DNA of 64,000 bases from Candidatus Saccharimonadota bacterium (GTDB lineage: Bacteria > Patescibacteriota > Saccharimonadia > Saccharimonadales > UBA4665), in assembly GCA_014377525.1 (NCBI GenBank), contig JACMPL010000016.1, positions 1 through 64,000 of the forward strand, read 5' to 3'. The position numbers and the translations under genes were made by a program. Of this stretch, positions 1 through 9,056 are shown in pieces. Numbering within the stretch: the stretch's first letter is position 1; the number at the start of each line of letters is the position of its first letter. The notes below the pieces were generated by a model, which did not search any database, was not told the DNA's origin, and saw nothing but the letters and a program-made list of their open reading frames with translations.

Positions 1-133
1 AGTTTTGGCCGATAATCCAAGCGAATACGCTGTCGCCAAGCTGATCGGCAAAGAAGTTATTCCAGCCGTCCAAGCAGTTGTCGAAAGCAAAATCGAAGAT
101 TTTGGCTCAGCTGGCAAAGCTCTAAAACTATAG
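1..133 (+). CDS. C-terminal end of an unidentified protein (partial)
   Basis: Only the last 43 codons lie in the window. The reading phase starts at base 2 and ends at TAG 131-133; the tail ends SAGKALKL. No domain can be recognised from so little. The alternating acidic and hydrophobic helix-like segment (IGKEVIPAVQAVVE) would fit the last helix of many alpha/beta barrel enzymes, but that is a guess. Its stop overlaps the stop of the convergent gene on the other strand by 6 bases. Confidence 0.6.
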   Translation, partial: VLADNPSEYAVAKLIGKEVIPAVQAVVESKIEDFGSAGKALKL

Positions 134-1054
134 CAGATTTCGGCTATCAGCTTGGTCTACGACGTAAGCTTGCAGTAATCGTAAGCCCGCAGACGCACCT
201 ATACTATGCGTTTCTCGCCAGCGAATCCCTTTGCCACTATAAATTATTGGGCATCCAGCTGCCACTGGGCCAGCCCGCAAGTCTCTCAGTTGCCGCGCAT
301 TATTTTCAGTTGCGCCCGAGATTGATTCACTGTAGATTTTAATCTCATGGACTGATAATGGCGTTTCGGCTAATGGTAACCGTCGTCTAAAAATACCTAA
401 TTGGTCATCATAGCGGAGGCTGCCTTCCATCTTCTTACGACGGGCAGGTTCGGAAAGTACGGAGAGCATCCAAGCATTCACGGATGCATGAGCTATTACT
501 ACTGCGGTACTACGCTTCATTGCGTCTACTTGCTCTGATTTGGTTAAGGTTGTTCTATAGCTCGCTCGGCTCATTTCTTCCACATAGTCGATTAACGTCT
601 GAGCTGCAGTGTATGAGCCATTTCGGAGCGAAGATTCTAGAGAGGTATTCTTCGCTAGGCTAAAGAGTTGAGACCGTAGCGCCTGGGCTTGTTTTAACGT
701 CGTTAGATTTGACTGCATTGCCGTATCATTAAGAACCGTATCGACGCCTATTTGTAGGCGACCGTAAACACTCCTTTCAAGTTCTTTAATACTATCTCGT
801 CGCCAAGCATGTGGACGCTTAGTGTCTGCCGATACACCAACATCGATCATTTTGTCGACGACATGCGCTAAGAGACCATAATAGGCTGGTTTTGTATCGA
901 CAGATAGTTGGATGGCGGTATCGCTATCTGCTATAAAAGTCTCGTCGACTGTTCTTTCTATGTAGCCTTGCAGAGCGTCAACGGCCGCGTCTGGACAATC
1001 GTAAAATCTAGCAGTGCTACGAGCCACATTAGGGTCTTTTGCTCTTGAGTGCAT
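128..1054 (-). CDS. Hypothetical protein, 308 aa
   Basis: I do not recognise this gene. The frame is open for 308 codons with codon use like its neighbours. The predicted protein looks soluble and mostly helical, with no signal peptide or long hydrophobic segment. A central region (about residues 120-200) is rich in Ala, Ser, Leu and Arg and looks like a helical bundle. The C-terminal third has a basic stretch (FRRRLPL) and a Gly/Ala-rich tail. It is transcribed away from the PfkB-family kinase and ends inside the last codons of the convergent gene at the window edge. An AT-rich stretch lies just before its ATG, but no Shine-Dalgarno sequence is visible. Confidence 0.6.
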   Translation of the reverse strand: MHSRAKDPNVARSTARFYDCPDAAVDALQGYIERTVDETFIADSDTAIQLSVDTKPAYYGLLAHVVDKMIDVGVSADTKRPHAWRRDSIKELERSVYGRLQIGVDTVLNDTAMQSNLTTLKQAQALRSQLFSLAKNTSLESSLRNGSYTAAQTLIDYVEEMSRASYRTTLTKSEQVDAMKRSTAVVIAHASVNAWMLSVLSEPARRKKMEGSLRYDDQLGIFRRRLPLAETPLSVHEIKIYSESISGATENNARQLRDLRAGPVAAGCPIIYSGKGIRWRETHSIGASAGLRLLQAYVVDQADSRNLL

Positions 1055-1174
1055 ACTAGCACATTTACATCACTAATGTAGAGTAAAGTAAAGCACATAC
1101 CGCTTGCGCTAATTGGTCAAACTATGAGAAAATATAAACAGTAATTATAAACATTAACTTAGGGTGGGAACAAC

Positions 1175-2179
1175 GTGGTACAGCGACCAGACGTCATTAG
1201 TATCGGTGATATCGTGACCGATGCATTTATTAAATTAATCGACTCGCAGGCGCATACCTATGCCAACGACCACGGTCAGTGGCTGGCGATGCAATTCGGT
1301 ACAAAGTTGCCATTTGACCACGCCGAAGTCCTAAAGGCTGTCGGTAATGCAGCAAATGCGGCCGTCGCTTTTACGAGGCTAGGACTAAACACCTCATTCG
1401 TGACAAATGTTGGTGGCGACCAAGAGGGCCGTGACATGATTTTGGCGCTCGGTGAAGAGCATGTCGACCATCGTTATGTCCAGATCAATCCGGGTAAAGT
1501 TAGCAATTACCACTACGTGCTGTGGTACAAAGAAGAGCGAACAATTCTTATCAAGCACGAAGAGTATGACTACGAGTGGCCACACATTCGGGCGGCCGAT
1601 GTACCGCGTTGGGTTTACTTTAGCTCGATCAGCGAACATGCGATCGAATATCATGATCAAGTCGCCGATTGGCTCGATCAACATCCCGACGTCAAACTGG
1701 CATTCCAGCCAGGCACCTACCAGATGGCGGCTGGTACCGAGCGGTTGGCGCACATGTATGCTCGTTCTGAAGTCGTTGTCCTGAACCGCGAAGAGGCCGT
1801 CTACGTCACGGGTGGCGATTACCATAACATGCACGATTTATTCGACCGTTTGCACACGCTGGGTGTCAAAATCGTTGTCATCACCGATGGCCCAGCTGGT
1901 GCCTACGCCTCCGATGGTGAAAACCGTTGGCAAATGCCGCTGTATCCAGACCCAGCGCCACCGAAAGAGCGCACTGGCGCCGGTGATGCGTTCGCATCGA
2001 CACTTGTGGCTGCGCTTGCAAAAGGCAATACACTCGAAGGCGCACTGCAATGGGCGCCGATTAATTCGATGAGTGTAGTCCAGCAGACCGGTGCTCAAGC
2101 AGGTCTTTTGACAGAAGCACAACTTGACGAATTCCTTAGAAATTCACCCGACTGGTACCGTCCGACTCGCATGAACTAG
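1175..2179 (+). CDS. PfkB-family carbohydrate kinase
   Basis: Probable ribokinase/PfkB-type sugar or nucleoside kinase, transferring the ATP gamma-phosphate to a hydroxyl of a small substrate in the cytoplasm. The N-terminus has the family start (VISIGDIVTDAF) and a glycine-rich substrate region (NVGGDQEGRD, near residue 80). The C-terminal signature TGAGDAFAS (near residues 267-275) carries the catalytic Asp and the anion-hole glycines. At 334 aa it has normal family length. The start is GTG at 1175, preceded by the SD-like AGGGTGG at 1160-1166. The substrate cannot be named: ribokinase, fructokinase and adenosine-kinase-like members all share these motifs. It appears to stand alone between a divergent hypothetical and the SLOG cluster. 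Confidence 0.88.
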   Translation: MVQRPDVISIGDIVTDAFIKLIDSQAHTYANDHGQWLAMQFGTKLPFDHAEVLKAVGNAANAAVAFTRLGLNTSFVTNVGGDQEGRDMILALGEEHVDHRYVQINPGKVSNYHYVLWYKEERTILIKHEEYDYEWPHIRAADVPRWVYFSSISEHAIEYHDQVADWLDQHPDVKLAFQPGTYQMAAGTERLAHMYARSEVVVLNREEAVYVTGGDYHNMHDLFDRLHTLGVKIVVITDGPAGAYASDGENRWQMPLYPDPAPPKERTGAGDAFASTLVAALAKGNTLEGALQWAPINSMSVVQQTGAQAGLLTEAQLDEFLRNSPDWYRPTRMN

Positions 2180-2304
2180 TCTGCTCGTTAATTTTACAAG
2201 CTTTAGCTTTATTCGCCGTTACGCTTGTGGTAATCTTAAGCTAGATAGTTGTGAGTAAACCAACATAATATGACAAATCAAAATTTCAAAATGGGTTGTA
2301 GGCT

Positions 2305-3552
2305 ATGACACGAATGTTGTCTGAGATTCTGCGGGCCCCGGAACCGTACTTTCGCTCGACGCTTTCCCGCTTGGAGCGTATGAACGGTAATCCAAGTGCC
2401 GACATCATCTTGTCGACAACCATGACCAGAGTTGCGCATTCCAAAGTGTCAGCGCTTGGTCTTGACCCCTGTGATACGACGGCTTGTGAGCTCTATCAGA
2501 CCATCATAAGTCGAGTCAAACACGACGATAAAATTTTGACCCGCACGCTACAAACACGAGCGGCGACCCATGTTTCGGCCGAAGCGGATGTGGTTGCTGG
2601 AATGGTGCATGCACTGGCCGAATTGCCAATTCCAAAAAAAGTGTACGCCCTTAAAGCAACGGCGTTCAAAGCCTTAATCCGTAAGCAACCACCGAAGCGT
2701 GCTATGAAAGAACTTGGATACCGATCGCTAGAATCGTTCTTAAAGCACGAACAGCCAACGGCTGTTCTGGCTGCTGCTAGTTTAGCTGAGAGCAAGTCTT
2801 GGGTGCGTAGCTTGCATGATCGATATAAAAAACTAACGCCTCGAGATTTTGAAACGCGCGATATGGTGGTTCTTCATCTGAACGATGTCAAATGGCAACG
2901 GCTCGCCAGTGGCACGGTTGCCGCCAAACGTCACAATATCGTATCGTTTCCGGAACTTGGATCGATGATGATGTTATCAATTCCCTCGCAAGCGCCCGAT
3001 GGAAGTGCAATCGCAAGTTTGACGCTGGCACTGCACGCCCTGAATGATCTTCGAGCTTCGGCCACGTATTTGCGGCTCTGCCAGGTCAGACCAGACTTCG
3101 GCGAGACTGTTTACGAAGTTGCTAACGGTCGGGCAAATATGCGGACAGGCCTGCTTGACCAGGAATTACCATGGCATGTGGTGCAGCGCTACTATGCTCA
3201 TTTCAAAGGTGTTTTTAATACTGAGGTTTTCGAACCGCATATTCAGGCTCATGATTTGTCCTGGCACTCTGTCGAAGTTGCGTTAGCGCAGATTGAACCA
3301 TCACTTAGTTTCTGGCAGGGATCAGAGTCTGCCAGTCTGCTGCATGGTCGAGAGGCGGTTTCGCTGAATATTGTCGACGCGGCTATCAACCTGTGCAATA
3401 ACTTGCCGTTCGAAGCTCGGAGTATGGTTCATATGCAACAAGCCCTTTGGCACGAACTTTTATCAAAATATTTACGGCTCGATTTGGTAGAGCAAAGCAT
3501 CATGGCGGAACTTCGGCCGCAACTGGCGTACCAGCCAGCGATGACTAATTAG
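2305..3552 (+). CDS. Hypothetical protein, 415 aa, upstream partner of SLOG gene
   Basis: I do not recognise this family. The 415-aa protein looks soluble, with no signal peptide or membrane segment. It is helical with many basic residues, and the region around residues 110-180 (KKVYALKATAFKALIRK and following) resembles HEAT- or TPR-like helical repeats, though I cannot confirm repeats by eye. The stop at 3550-3552 is followed within 10 bases by the ATG of the SLOG-domain gene, whose strong SD (GGGAGGT) starts right after the stop, so the two genes are almost certainly co-transcribed and translated together. Confidence 0.72.
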   Translation: MTRMLSEILRAPEPYFRSTLSRLERMNGNPSADIILSTTMTRVAHSKVSALGLDPCDTTACELYQTIISRVKHDDKILTRTLQTRAATHVSAEADVVAGMVHALAELPIPKKVYALKATAFKALIRKQPPKRAMKELGYRSLESFLKHEQPTAVLAAASLAESKSWVRSLHDRYKKLTPRDFETRDMVVLHLNDVKWQRLASGTVAAKRHNIVSFPELGSMMMLSIPSQAPDGSAIASLTLALHALNDLRASATYLRLCQVRPDFGETVYEVANGRANMRTGLLDQELPWHVVQRYYAHFKGVFNTEVFEPHIQAHDLSWHSVEVALAQIEPSLSFWQGSESASLLHGREAVSLNIVDAAINLCNNLPFEARSMVHMQQALWHELLSKYLRLDLVEQSIMAELRPQLAYQPAMTN

Positions 3553-3561
3553 GGAGGTAAT

Positions 3562-4128
3562 ATGTATCAAATTTGTGTATCGGGAGCAGCCAAAGGAACC
3601 AGCGTTGACGAGGGTAGGGAGCTAGCTTCGGCGCTCGGTGCGGCTATCGCGAAAGCTGGACATAGTCTCTTAACCGGAGCGACTGTCGGACTACCTAATT
3701 ACGCTGCTGAAGCCTACAAGCAGGCTGGTGGCCTGATGAGCATCGGTATTAGTCCGGCTGCTTCCAAAGTTGAGCATGTTATGAAGTATCGGTTACCTAC
3801 GCTTGCCTACGACAGTATCCTCTACACCGGTCTGCACTATGTTGGGCGCGACACGTTACTCATTACCTCGAGTGACGCCGTCGTTAGTATCGGAGGTCGG
3901 CTGGGCACGTTGCACGAGTTTACGATCGCCATGGAAACTGGCAAGCCGATCGGATTCCTACAAGGTGCCGGCGGCATTAGTGATGAAATTCAAACCCTGA
4001 TGGCCTTGGCGCATCCACTACGCAGCGGTGCCATGGTGACCTTTAATGAGAACGCCGACGAACTGCTCGCTGAGCTTACCGATCATCTTGATGTTGAGCA
4101 TTCCAAATACAAGGAGCTGTATCAGTAA
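3562..4128 (+). CDS. SLOG/LOG-like nucleotide-binding family protein
   Basis: A Rossmann-like protein of the SLOG superfamily (LOG/TIGR00725-like; relatives include lysine decarboxylase-like LOG proteins and DprA). Evidence is the N-terminal beta-strand/glycine turn (ICVSGAAKGTS), the TGATVGLPNYAAEAYKQAGG segment, and the central SIGGRLGTLHEFTIA motif, matching the family's PGGxGTxxE with Pro replaced by Ile. The usual catalytic Glu aligns with the E of LHEF. Members bind nucleotides or nucleotide-derived signals; some hydrolyse cytokinin riboside phosphates. At 188 aa it is a normal single domain. Strong SD GGGAGGT just before ATG 3562. Its stop overlaps the next ATG (TAATG), so it belongs to the 2305-4781 operon. 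Confidence 0.85.
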   Translation: MYQICVSGAAKGTSVDEGRELASALGAAIAKAGHSLLTGATVGLPNYAAEAYKQAGGLMSIGISPAASKVEHVMKYRLPTLAYDSILYTGLHYVGRDTLLITSSDAVVSIGGRLGTLHEFTIAMETGKPIGFLQGAGGISDEIQTLMALAHPLRSGAMVTFNENADELLAELTDHLDVEHSKYKELYQ

Positions 4129-4781
4129 TGAAAAAACCGCTAGCTGCGCACCGAAATTATTCAAATGCTGAGATAGTTCTTTTGTTCATAATGTTGTTCA
4201 TGATTGCCGCCATTGGCCTCTATGTCCACAACGCTAAAACTGACTCCGACAATGTTTTTACACATCAAACTAAGATTACTAGAGAGCCTAATCAGTTGAT
4301 AACCGGAGCCGTTGCTACGTCAAAGCTTCCCGTAATCGTATTGAACGGTGTTTTTACCTCATCGAGTAAACTATTTACAATTCGATTAGCAGATGGCTGG
4401 AAATTACATCAAAGTCAGGTTACCAAAGATGCATTATTAACACTTAACAATGATGACCTCACACCTAAAATCGGTGTTGCCCCCATTGTGACTGATGACT
4501 CTACCGGTAGTTATGGTACTACTGGACTGTTTATGTATTTCAATGATGCCGAAAATCCACCAGTGCACCAGGGAGTAAGAACAGCTGACCTAGTTACTAA
4601 CGATGGCCTAGCTGTCACTAAATATATATATTCTGATCCAAGTACCAATACTACTCAATACCTTTATATTGTTTCGGCAAATGACAAGGTTTTTAGCGCG
4701 CAGTATACTGTTAACAGCTTGATGAGTAGTCATCGTGAGGCGGTCGAAACGGTCATTAAATCGCTGCGGTTTAATCAATGA
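4128..4781 (+). CDS. Membrane-anchored hypothetical protein
   Basis: A 217-aa protein with one N-terminal hydrophobic helix (residues 16-33, VLLFIMLFMIAAIGLYVH) after a short basic/polar start, so it is predicted to be anchored in the membrane with its C-terminal domain outside. The outer domain (about 70-215) is beta-rich with aromatic and Thr/Ser-rich strands (FTIRLADGWKLHQ; KSLRFNQ at the end) and recalls PsbP-like or other lipid-exposed extracytoplasmic folds, but no family can be named. It starts with the TAATG overlap on the SLOG gene. Base composition is more AT-rich than the housekeeping genes around it. Confidence 0.7.
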   Translation: MKKPLAAHRNYSNAEIVLLFIMLFMIAAIGLYVHNAKTDSDNVFTHQTKITREPNQLITGAVATSKLPVIVLNGVFTSSSKLFTIRLADGWKLHQSQVTKDALLTLNNDDLTPKIGVAPIVTDDSTGSYGTTGLFMYFNDAENPPVHQGVRTADLVTNDGLAVTKYIYSDPSTNTTQYLYIVSANDKVFSAQYTVNSLMSSHREAVETVIKSLRFNQ

Positions 4782-4844
4782 TACACAAAGTAATGTTGCC
4801 ACGGTTGGTAAATTAGTCTAAATGCATAGTTTGGGGGCAAATAT

Positions 4845-5438
4845 ATGAATAGCCAAAATAGACAAGCCGGTTTTACCGCAGTTGTAACTCTAGCTCTACT
4901 AATAGTCGTGGTAATTACCGGCTTTGCCGGGTACTATGTACTTCGTAGCGACCACAATTCAAATGGGGTAGTATCGCAAGGCACTCGTTCTGCGCAGTCT
5001 TCTTCGACAACTAATTCTGCTAAACCGGTTGCTAAATCTGCATACGGCATCGAAACGTATAGCGCGGCTGATGTTACTAGCTCTACCGACCAGAAAGCGA
5101 TTATTAAATCAGTCCTAGCGTACTGTAAAGCTCAGTCGCCACAACTTGATAGCACAGCAGTAGTTGCCGTTTCAAAGGGGGTTTTCTCTGACAAGAATTC
5201 GTTTGCGATAAGTGGTGGTTTTGCTAAGATCATTGCCGGCTGTGCGAATGTTGCTGATCTACCAAGCGACGGCGCTACCCGCTTTCTGTTGCGCAGCACA
5301 AATGGTAGATGGAGCGTTCTATCTGCTGGTCAAGCTGAGCCTAACTGCAGTGAAGTTGATGCCATAAAAATACCGAAAGTTATACTTTTTAACTGTTACG
5401 ATGAAAAGGCGCAAACTGACCGAGCGCCGATTATCTAA
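4845..5438 (+). CDS. Secreted hypothetical protein with prepilin-like N-terminus
   Basis: A 197-aa protein whose N-terminus (NRQAGFTAVVTLALLIVVV, residues 5-23) matches the layout of a type IV prepilin leader: short polar start, Gly-Phe-Thr, then a long hydrophobic helix. The residue corresponding to pilin Glu5 is Val (GFTAVV rather than GFTxxE). A Ser/Thr-rich linker (about 40-65) precedes a globular domain with several cysteines that could form disulfides outside the cell. SD-like GGGGG lies 9-13 bases before the ATG. It follows the membrane-anchored gene by 63 bases and may be part of the same unit. It could be a minor pseudopilin or simply a signal-anchored protein. Confidence 0.68.
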   Translation: MNSQNRQAGFTAVVTLALLIVVVITGFAGYYVLRSDHNSNGVVSQGTRSAQSSSTTNSAKPVAKSAYGIETYSAADVTSSTDQKAIIKSVLAYCKAQSPQLDSTAVVAVSKGVFSDKNSFAISGGFAKIIAGCANVADLPSDGATRFLLRSTNGRWSVLSAGQAEPNCSEVDAIKIPKVILFNCYDEKAQTDRAPII

Positions 5439-5470
5439 AAATTTTACATAGCGCAGCCCGGCTAACTTGC

Positions 5471-5476
5471 TACACT
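5471..5476 (+). promoter_or_regulatory. -10 box giving a leaderless uvrB transcript
   Basis: TACACT ends 7 bases before the uvrB ATG at 5484, so the expected transcription start falls on or next to the start codon. There is no Shine-Dalgarno sequence. No good -35 box is seen at 16-18 bp; TTTACA at 5443-5448 is 22 bp away. Confidence 0.45.
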
Positions 5477-5483
5477 AATGTAA

Positions 5484-7469
5484 ATGACTAGATTAACTAT
5501 CAAAGCGAATTTCGAGCCAACTGGCGATCAGCCGAGCGCTATTAAACAGCTAACTACTGGACTTGACCAAAATCTCAAACACCAGACCTTGCTTGGCGTT
5601 ACTGGGTCGGGTAAAACGTTTACCATGGCTAACCTAATTCAGAACGTCAACAAACCGACGTTAATATTAAGTCATAACAAGACACTAGCTGCCCAGCTAT
5701 ACGGCGAGTTTAAGAACTTTTTTCCGGATAATGCAGTTCATTATTTTGTGAGCTATTTCGACTACTATCAGCCAGAAGCATATATTGCCCGGTCGGATAC
5801 TTTCATCGAAAAGGACAGCCAGATAAACGAAGAAATTGATCGATTACGTCATGCGGCCACTGATGCGCTATTAAGCCGGAAGGATGTAATTATTGTTGCC
5901 AGTGTCAGTTGTATTTACGGTATTGGATCTAAAGAAGATTACGGCGGTATGTCGATAACTATCAAAACTGGCGAAGTCCGTAAACGCGACAAGCTACTAC
6001 GACATTTAACCGATATTCAATACCAACGCAACGACATTGATTTTCATCGCGGTACGTTCCGGGTGCGCGGCGATACCATCGATATTTTCCCAGCCGGCGA
6101 GGAAGTCGCTTATCGGCTCGAGTTATTTGGTGATGAAATTGAGCGTATTACTAAAGTCGATCCGCTAACCGGTGAAATTCTTAAGACCATGGATCAGCAC
6201 ACCATTTATCCGGGTTCGCACTACGTGACACCGTTTGACAAACTCAAGGTGGCGATGCTCAAAATTGAATCGGAGCTCGAACAGCGATTAGCTCAGTTCA
6301 AGATGGAAGGTAAATTGCTCGAAGCGCAGCGGCTCGAACAGCGCACGCGGTTTGACCTGGAAATGCTCGAAGAAACCGGATTCGTCAAGGGAATCGAAAA
6401 CTATAGTCGTTACCTAACAAATCGCGAGCCAGGCGAACAGCCGGCCACTTTGATGGACTATTTTCCTGATGATTACTTGCTACTGATCGACGAATCACAT
6501 ATGACTATTCCCCAGGTCCGGGGCATGTACAACGGTGATCGTGCCCGCAAAGAGGTCTTAGTCGAGCACGGCTTCCGGTTGCCGAGCGCACTTGATAACC
6601 GTCCACTGACGTTTACCGAATTCGAACGACACGTCAACAAAGCAGTCTACGTCTCGGCGACACCGGCCGAATATGAGCTGAGTCGTTCACCGGAACCGGC
6701 TTTGCAGATTATCCGACCAACAGGCTTACTAGACCCACCGATTGAAATCCGGCCGGTTACCGGCCAAGTCGATGATTTGATCGCCGAGATTAACGATACG
6801 ATTGCTAAGCATCAGCGTGTGCTCGTCACTACACTTACCAAGCGAATGTCTGAGGACTTGACGGAATATTTGCAGGAACTCGGCATGAAAGTCGCCTACT
6901 TACACAGTGACGTCGATACGCTTGATCGGACTGACATTCTACGCGATTTACGGCTCGGGATTTACGATGTGCTGATCGGCATCAACCTGCTACGTGAAGG
7001 CCTGGACTTGCCAGAAGTGTCGTTGGTAGCGATTCTCGACGCCGATAAAGAAGGTTTTTTGCGCAGTGAACAAGCCTTGACTCAAACGGTCGGTCGAGCC
7101 GCTCGCCACGTCGAGGGCCGCGTTGTTATGTACGCTGACCGGATAACCAAGAGCATGCAGCGGACGATTGATGAAACCGATAAGCGGCGGGATATTCAAA
7201 AAGCCTATAACGATGAACATGGCATCACGCCTACCGGCATCCGAAGGGCCGTCGAAGCTGGTATGCGAGCCGACATGCCGGAAGACCCTAAAAAAGGTAA
7301 GCTTAATCTCAACAAGATTCCAAAGGATGAATACAAGTCACTTATGAAAGAACTATCTGGACAGATGGAGCTAGCCAGCGCCAACTTGCAATTCGAGCAG
7401 GCGGCCGAACTCCGTGACATGATCGAAGACATCAAAGCTAAAATTGCCGGCTCGAAAAAACTAATGTAA
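5484..7469 (+). CDS. uvrB: Excinuclease ABC subunit UvrB
   Basis: DNA damage recognition helicase of nucleotide excision repair; it is loaded by UvrA, verifies the lesion and recruits UvrC. Visible are the N-terminal [11 protein letters not shown], Walker A GVTGSGKT (residues 38-45), the beta-hairpin region YYQPEAYI, the DEAD-like LLIDESH, helicase motifs in [10 protein letters not shown] and [20 protein letters not shown], and a C-terminal UVR domain (last about 35 residues, [16 protein letters not shown]) that contacts UvrC. At 661 aa it is full length. ATG 5484 is preceded by a -10 box and no SD, suggesting leaderless expression. The gene ends 5 bases from the convergent hydrolase gene. 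uvrA and uvrC are not in the window. Confidence 0.98.
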   Translation: MTRLTIKANFEPTGDQPSAIKQLTTGLDQNLKHQTLLGVTGSGKTFTMANLIQNVNKPTLILSHNKTLAAQLYGEFKNFFPDNAVHYFVSYFDYYQPEAYIARSDTFIEKDSQINEEIDRLRHAATDALLSRKDVIIVASVSCIYGIGSKEDYGGMSITIKTGEVRKRDKLLRHLTDIQYQRNDIDFHRGTFRVRGDTIDIFPAGEEVAYRLELFGDEIERITKVDPLTGEILKTMDQHTIYPGSHYVTPFDKLKVAMLKIESELEQRLAQFKMEGKLLEAQRLEQRTRFDLEMLEETGFVKGIENYSRYLTNREPGEQPATLMDYFPDDYLLLIDESHMTIPQVRGMYNGDRARKEVLVEHGFRLPSALDNRPLTFTEFERHVNKAVYVSATPAEYELSRSPEPALQIIRPTGLLDPPIEIRPVTGQVDDLIAEINDTIAKHQRVLVTTLTKRMSEDLTEYLQELGMKVAYLHSDVDTLDRTDILRDLRLGIYDVLIGINLLREGLDLPEVSLVAILDADKEGFLRSEQALTQTVGRAARHVEGRVVMYADRITKSMQRTIDETDKRRDIQKAYNDEHGITPTGIRRAVEAGMRADMPEDPKKGKLNLNKIPKDEYKSLMKELSGQMELASANLQFEQAAELRDMIEDIKAKIAGSKKLM

Positions 7470-7474
7470 AAAAG

Positions 7475-8629
7475 TTACGAGTTCGATTTATTCGTCACTG
7501 TCGTATACATTTCGGCAATATGCCGAGCTGCCGTCAGTGCATCGAAACAGGCAGCATGGCCGACTCCTTTTACAATGTTGACACTGACCATTTCGGGCAT
7601 AGCAGTTTCCAGCCTGCGCAGGCGATCTTCTTGGCGAAGCGGATCCCGTTCACCAGATACAAAACCGGTTGGAAAATTACCGGACACGCTGTACAGTGCT
7701 TGGTCGGTCGTACCTTGAACGAGGTTCTTAATATTGCCAGCTAGTGCTGGAGCCGCCTTAGGCAGAGATAATGATAACTTTAATAAACTTGCTAAACGAT
7801 TATCAGATTCGGACTCAAGGCCGACTCGACCAACATCAATCGGTACATGAGGCAAGAAACGCAGAAACATATCAACGGGGACATGACCGGGTGCGATCAG
7901 TGCATGCGAATGGAACACGACTGCATCGATATCGAGTGGTTGACTACCAGTTTGTTTACGCATAAACCGGTCTGACTGCAACTGCAAATCGTAGGTCAGA
8001 AGTCGGTTGCTAAGCACTGAACCCATCGAAACGCCAATCAGCGTGACGACACCTCGGCCGGCAAATGCACTGATTAATTTGTGACGGGCTTCGGCCATAG
8101 CCGTAAAATCTTTACGCCAACCTTCTTTCCAGCCAATTGACGCAGTATGTGCACCAACGCCATCGGTACCAATTGATATAATTCGCCGGTCTGGAAAATG
8201 TCCTGATAAAGCTTTGTGTAAGCTGCAGCCGGTCGCGGTATCGATCATTTCGGTAAAACCCGGCAGCATGACGACACTGTCAACCTCATCGTTGATGCCG
8301 CCCGTACTGCGTTCGGCTTCGGTAATGCGCAACGAGTAATCGATGCCCCCAAGATTCGCGGTCAAACTCCGACGTAATCTCGGTGGGGTATCACGAAATC
8401 GTTGGGCATAGGGTAGTTGGTAGCAGCTTACTTGCCCGAGACCTTGGACCGTCTGAGTTGGCCGGGCATATTCATCTGGAGTCTCAAATAGGGATGTAAC
8501 CGACGCGCTACCAGCTACATCGAAATCAGCGGGGAAATTTACTGGCGGTTGACTTAGTAGTTCTGCCGCTCTAATAGCATCGGTATGGTGCCGAAAACGG
8601 ACAAAAGGGCTGGTGGGTTGCGTTGTCAT
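7475..8629 (-). CDS. Alpha/beta hydrolase-fold protein
   Basis: A 384-aa serine hydrolase-like protein. The fold is supported by an oxyanion-type VVMLPGFTE (near residues 119-127), a nucleophile elbow GVSMGS with Ser201, a candidate acid Asp329 in SGERDPL and a candidate base His358 in GVGHAAC, all in the right order for a catalytic triad. The first 110 residues are an N-terminal extension with no recognised domain. There is no signal peptide, so it is probably cytoplasmic. The substrate is unknown; esterases, lipases and thioesterases share the fold. The ATG has no SD, and on the minus strand TTACAT lies 4 bases before it, consistent with leaderless expression. Confidence 0.78.
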   Translation of the reverse strand: MTTQPTSPFVRFRHHTDAIRAAELLSQPPVNFPADFDVAGSASVTSLFETPDEYARPTQTVQGLGQVSCYQLPYAQRFRDTPPRLRRSLTANLGGIDYSLRITEAERSTGGINDEVDSVVMLPGFTEMIDTATGCSLHKALSGHFPDRRIISIGTDGVGAHTASIGWKEGWRKDFTAMAEARHKLISAFAGRGVVTLIGVSMGSVLSNRLLTYDLQLQSDRFMRKQTGSQPLDIDAVVFHSHALIAPGHVPVDMFLRFLPHVPIDVGRVGLESESDNRLASLLKLSLSLPKAAPALAGNIKNLVQGTTDQALYSVSGNFPTGFVSGERDPLRQEDRLRRLETAMPEMVSVNIVKGVGHAACFDALTAARHIAEMYTTVTNKSNS

Positions 8630-8762
8630 TTTTATGTAACTAATACAAGTACTTGCATACTAGTCTTAAAGCTTATGGTTTGTAAAGAAGATTATTTGGC
8701 AAAGTTTGTCGTCAATTTAACGGGGACAATTAACCGGTGGGGTGGTACAATCATAGCTAACT

Positions 8763-9056
8763 ATGGCAGATATTTCACGCAACGATATAGTAAAACTTGC
8801 CCGACTCGCTCGCCTAGAGCTCAGCGAGGCAGAAATTGATGAATATGTTTTGGAGATGAGTGAAATAATTGGTTATGTTGATCTACTGCAATCAGTCGAT
8901 GTGACAGGCCTCAAACCAACCAACCAGGTAACTGGTCTAACGAACGTAACTCGTCTCGACGAGGTCGTCGACTATGGCTACGACCTGGCGGCGCTCCGCT
9001 CAAATGTACCGGGCATGCAAGATGACCATATCAAAGTACGAAGGATGATAGGATAG
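8763..9056 (+). CDS. gatC: Asp/Glu-tRNA amidotransferase subunit GatC
   Basis: Small subunit of the GatCAB amidotransferase, which converts Glu-tRNA(Gln) and/or Asp-tRNA(Asn) to the amidated forms; GatC wraps around GatA and stabilises it against GatB. The 97-aa sequence has the typical VKLARLARLELSE start and the conserved tail with RLDEV. ATG 8763 follows TACAAT (8746-8751) after 11 bases, so the leader would be only a few bases and carries no SD. The TAG stop overlaps the GTG of gatA by one base. It is the first gene of gatC-gatA-(10477)-gatB. Confidence 0.95.
   Translation: MADISRNDIVKLARLARLELSEAEIDEYVLEMSEIIGYVDLLQSVDVTGLKPTNQVTGLTNVTRLDEVVDYGYDLAALRSNVPGMQDDHIKVRRMIG

Noticed and set aside
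8633-8653. A 21-base segment nearly identical (19/21) to 14981-15001 near two gene starts
   Set aside because: With about 4 billion possible pairs on both strands, one or two such matches are expected by chance in 64 kb.
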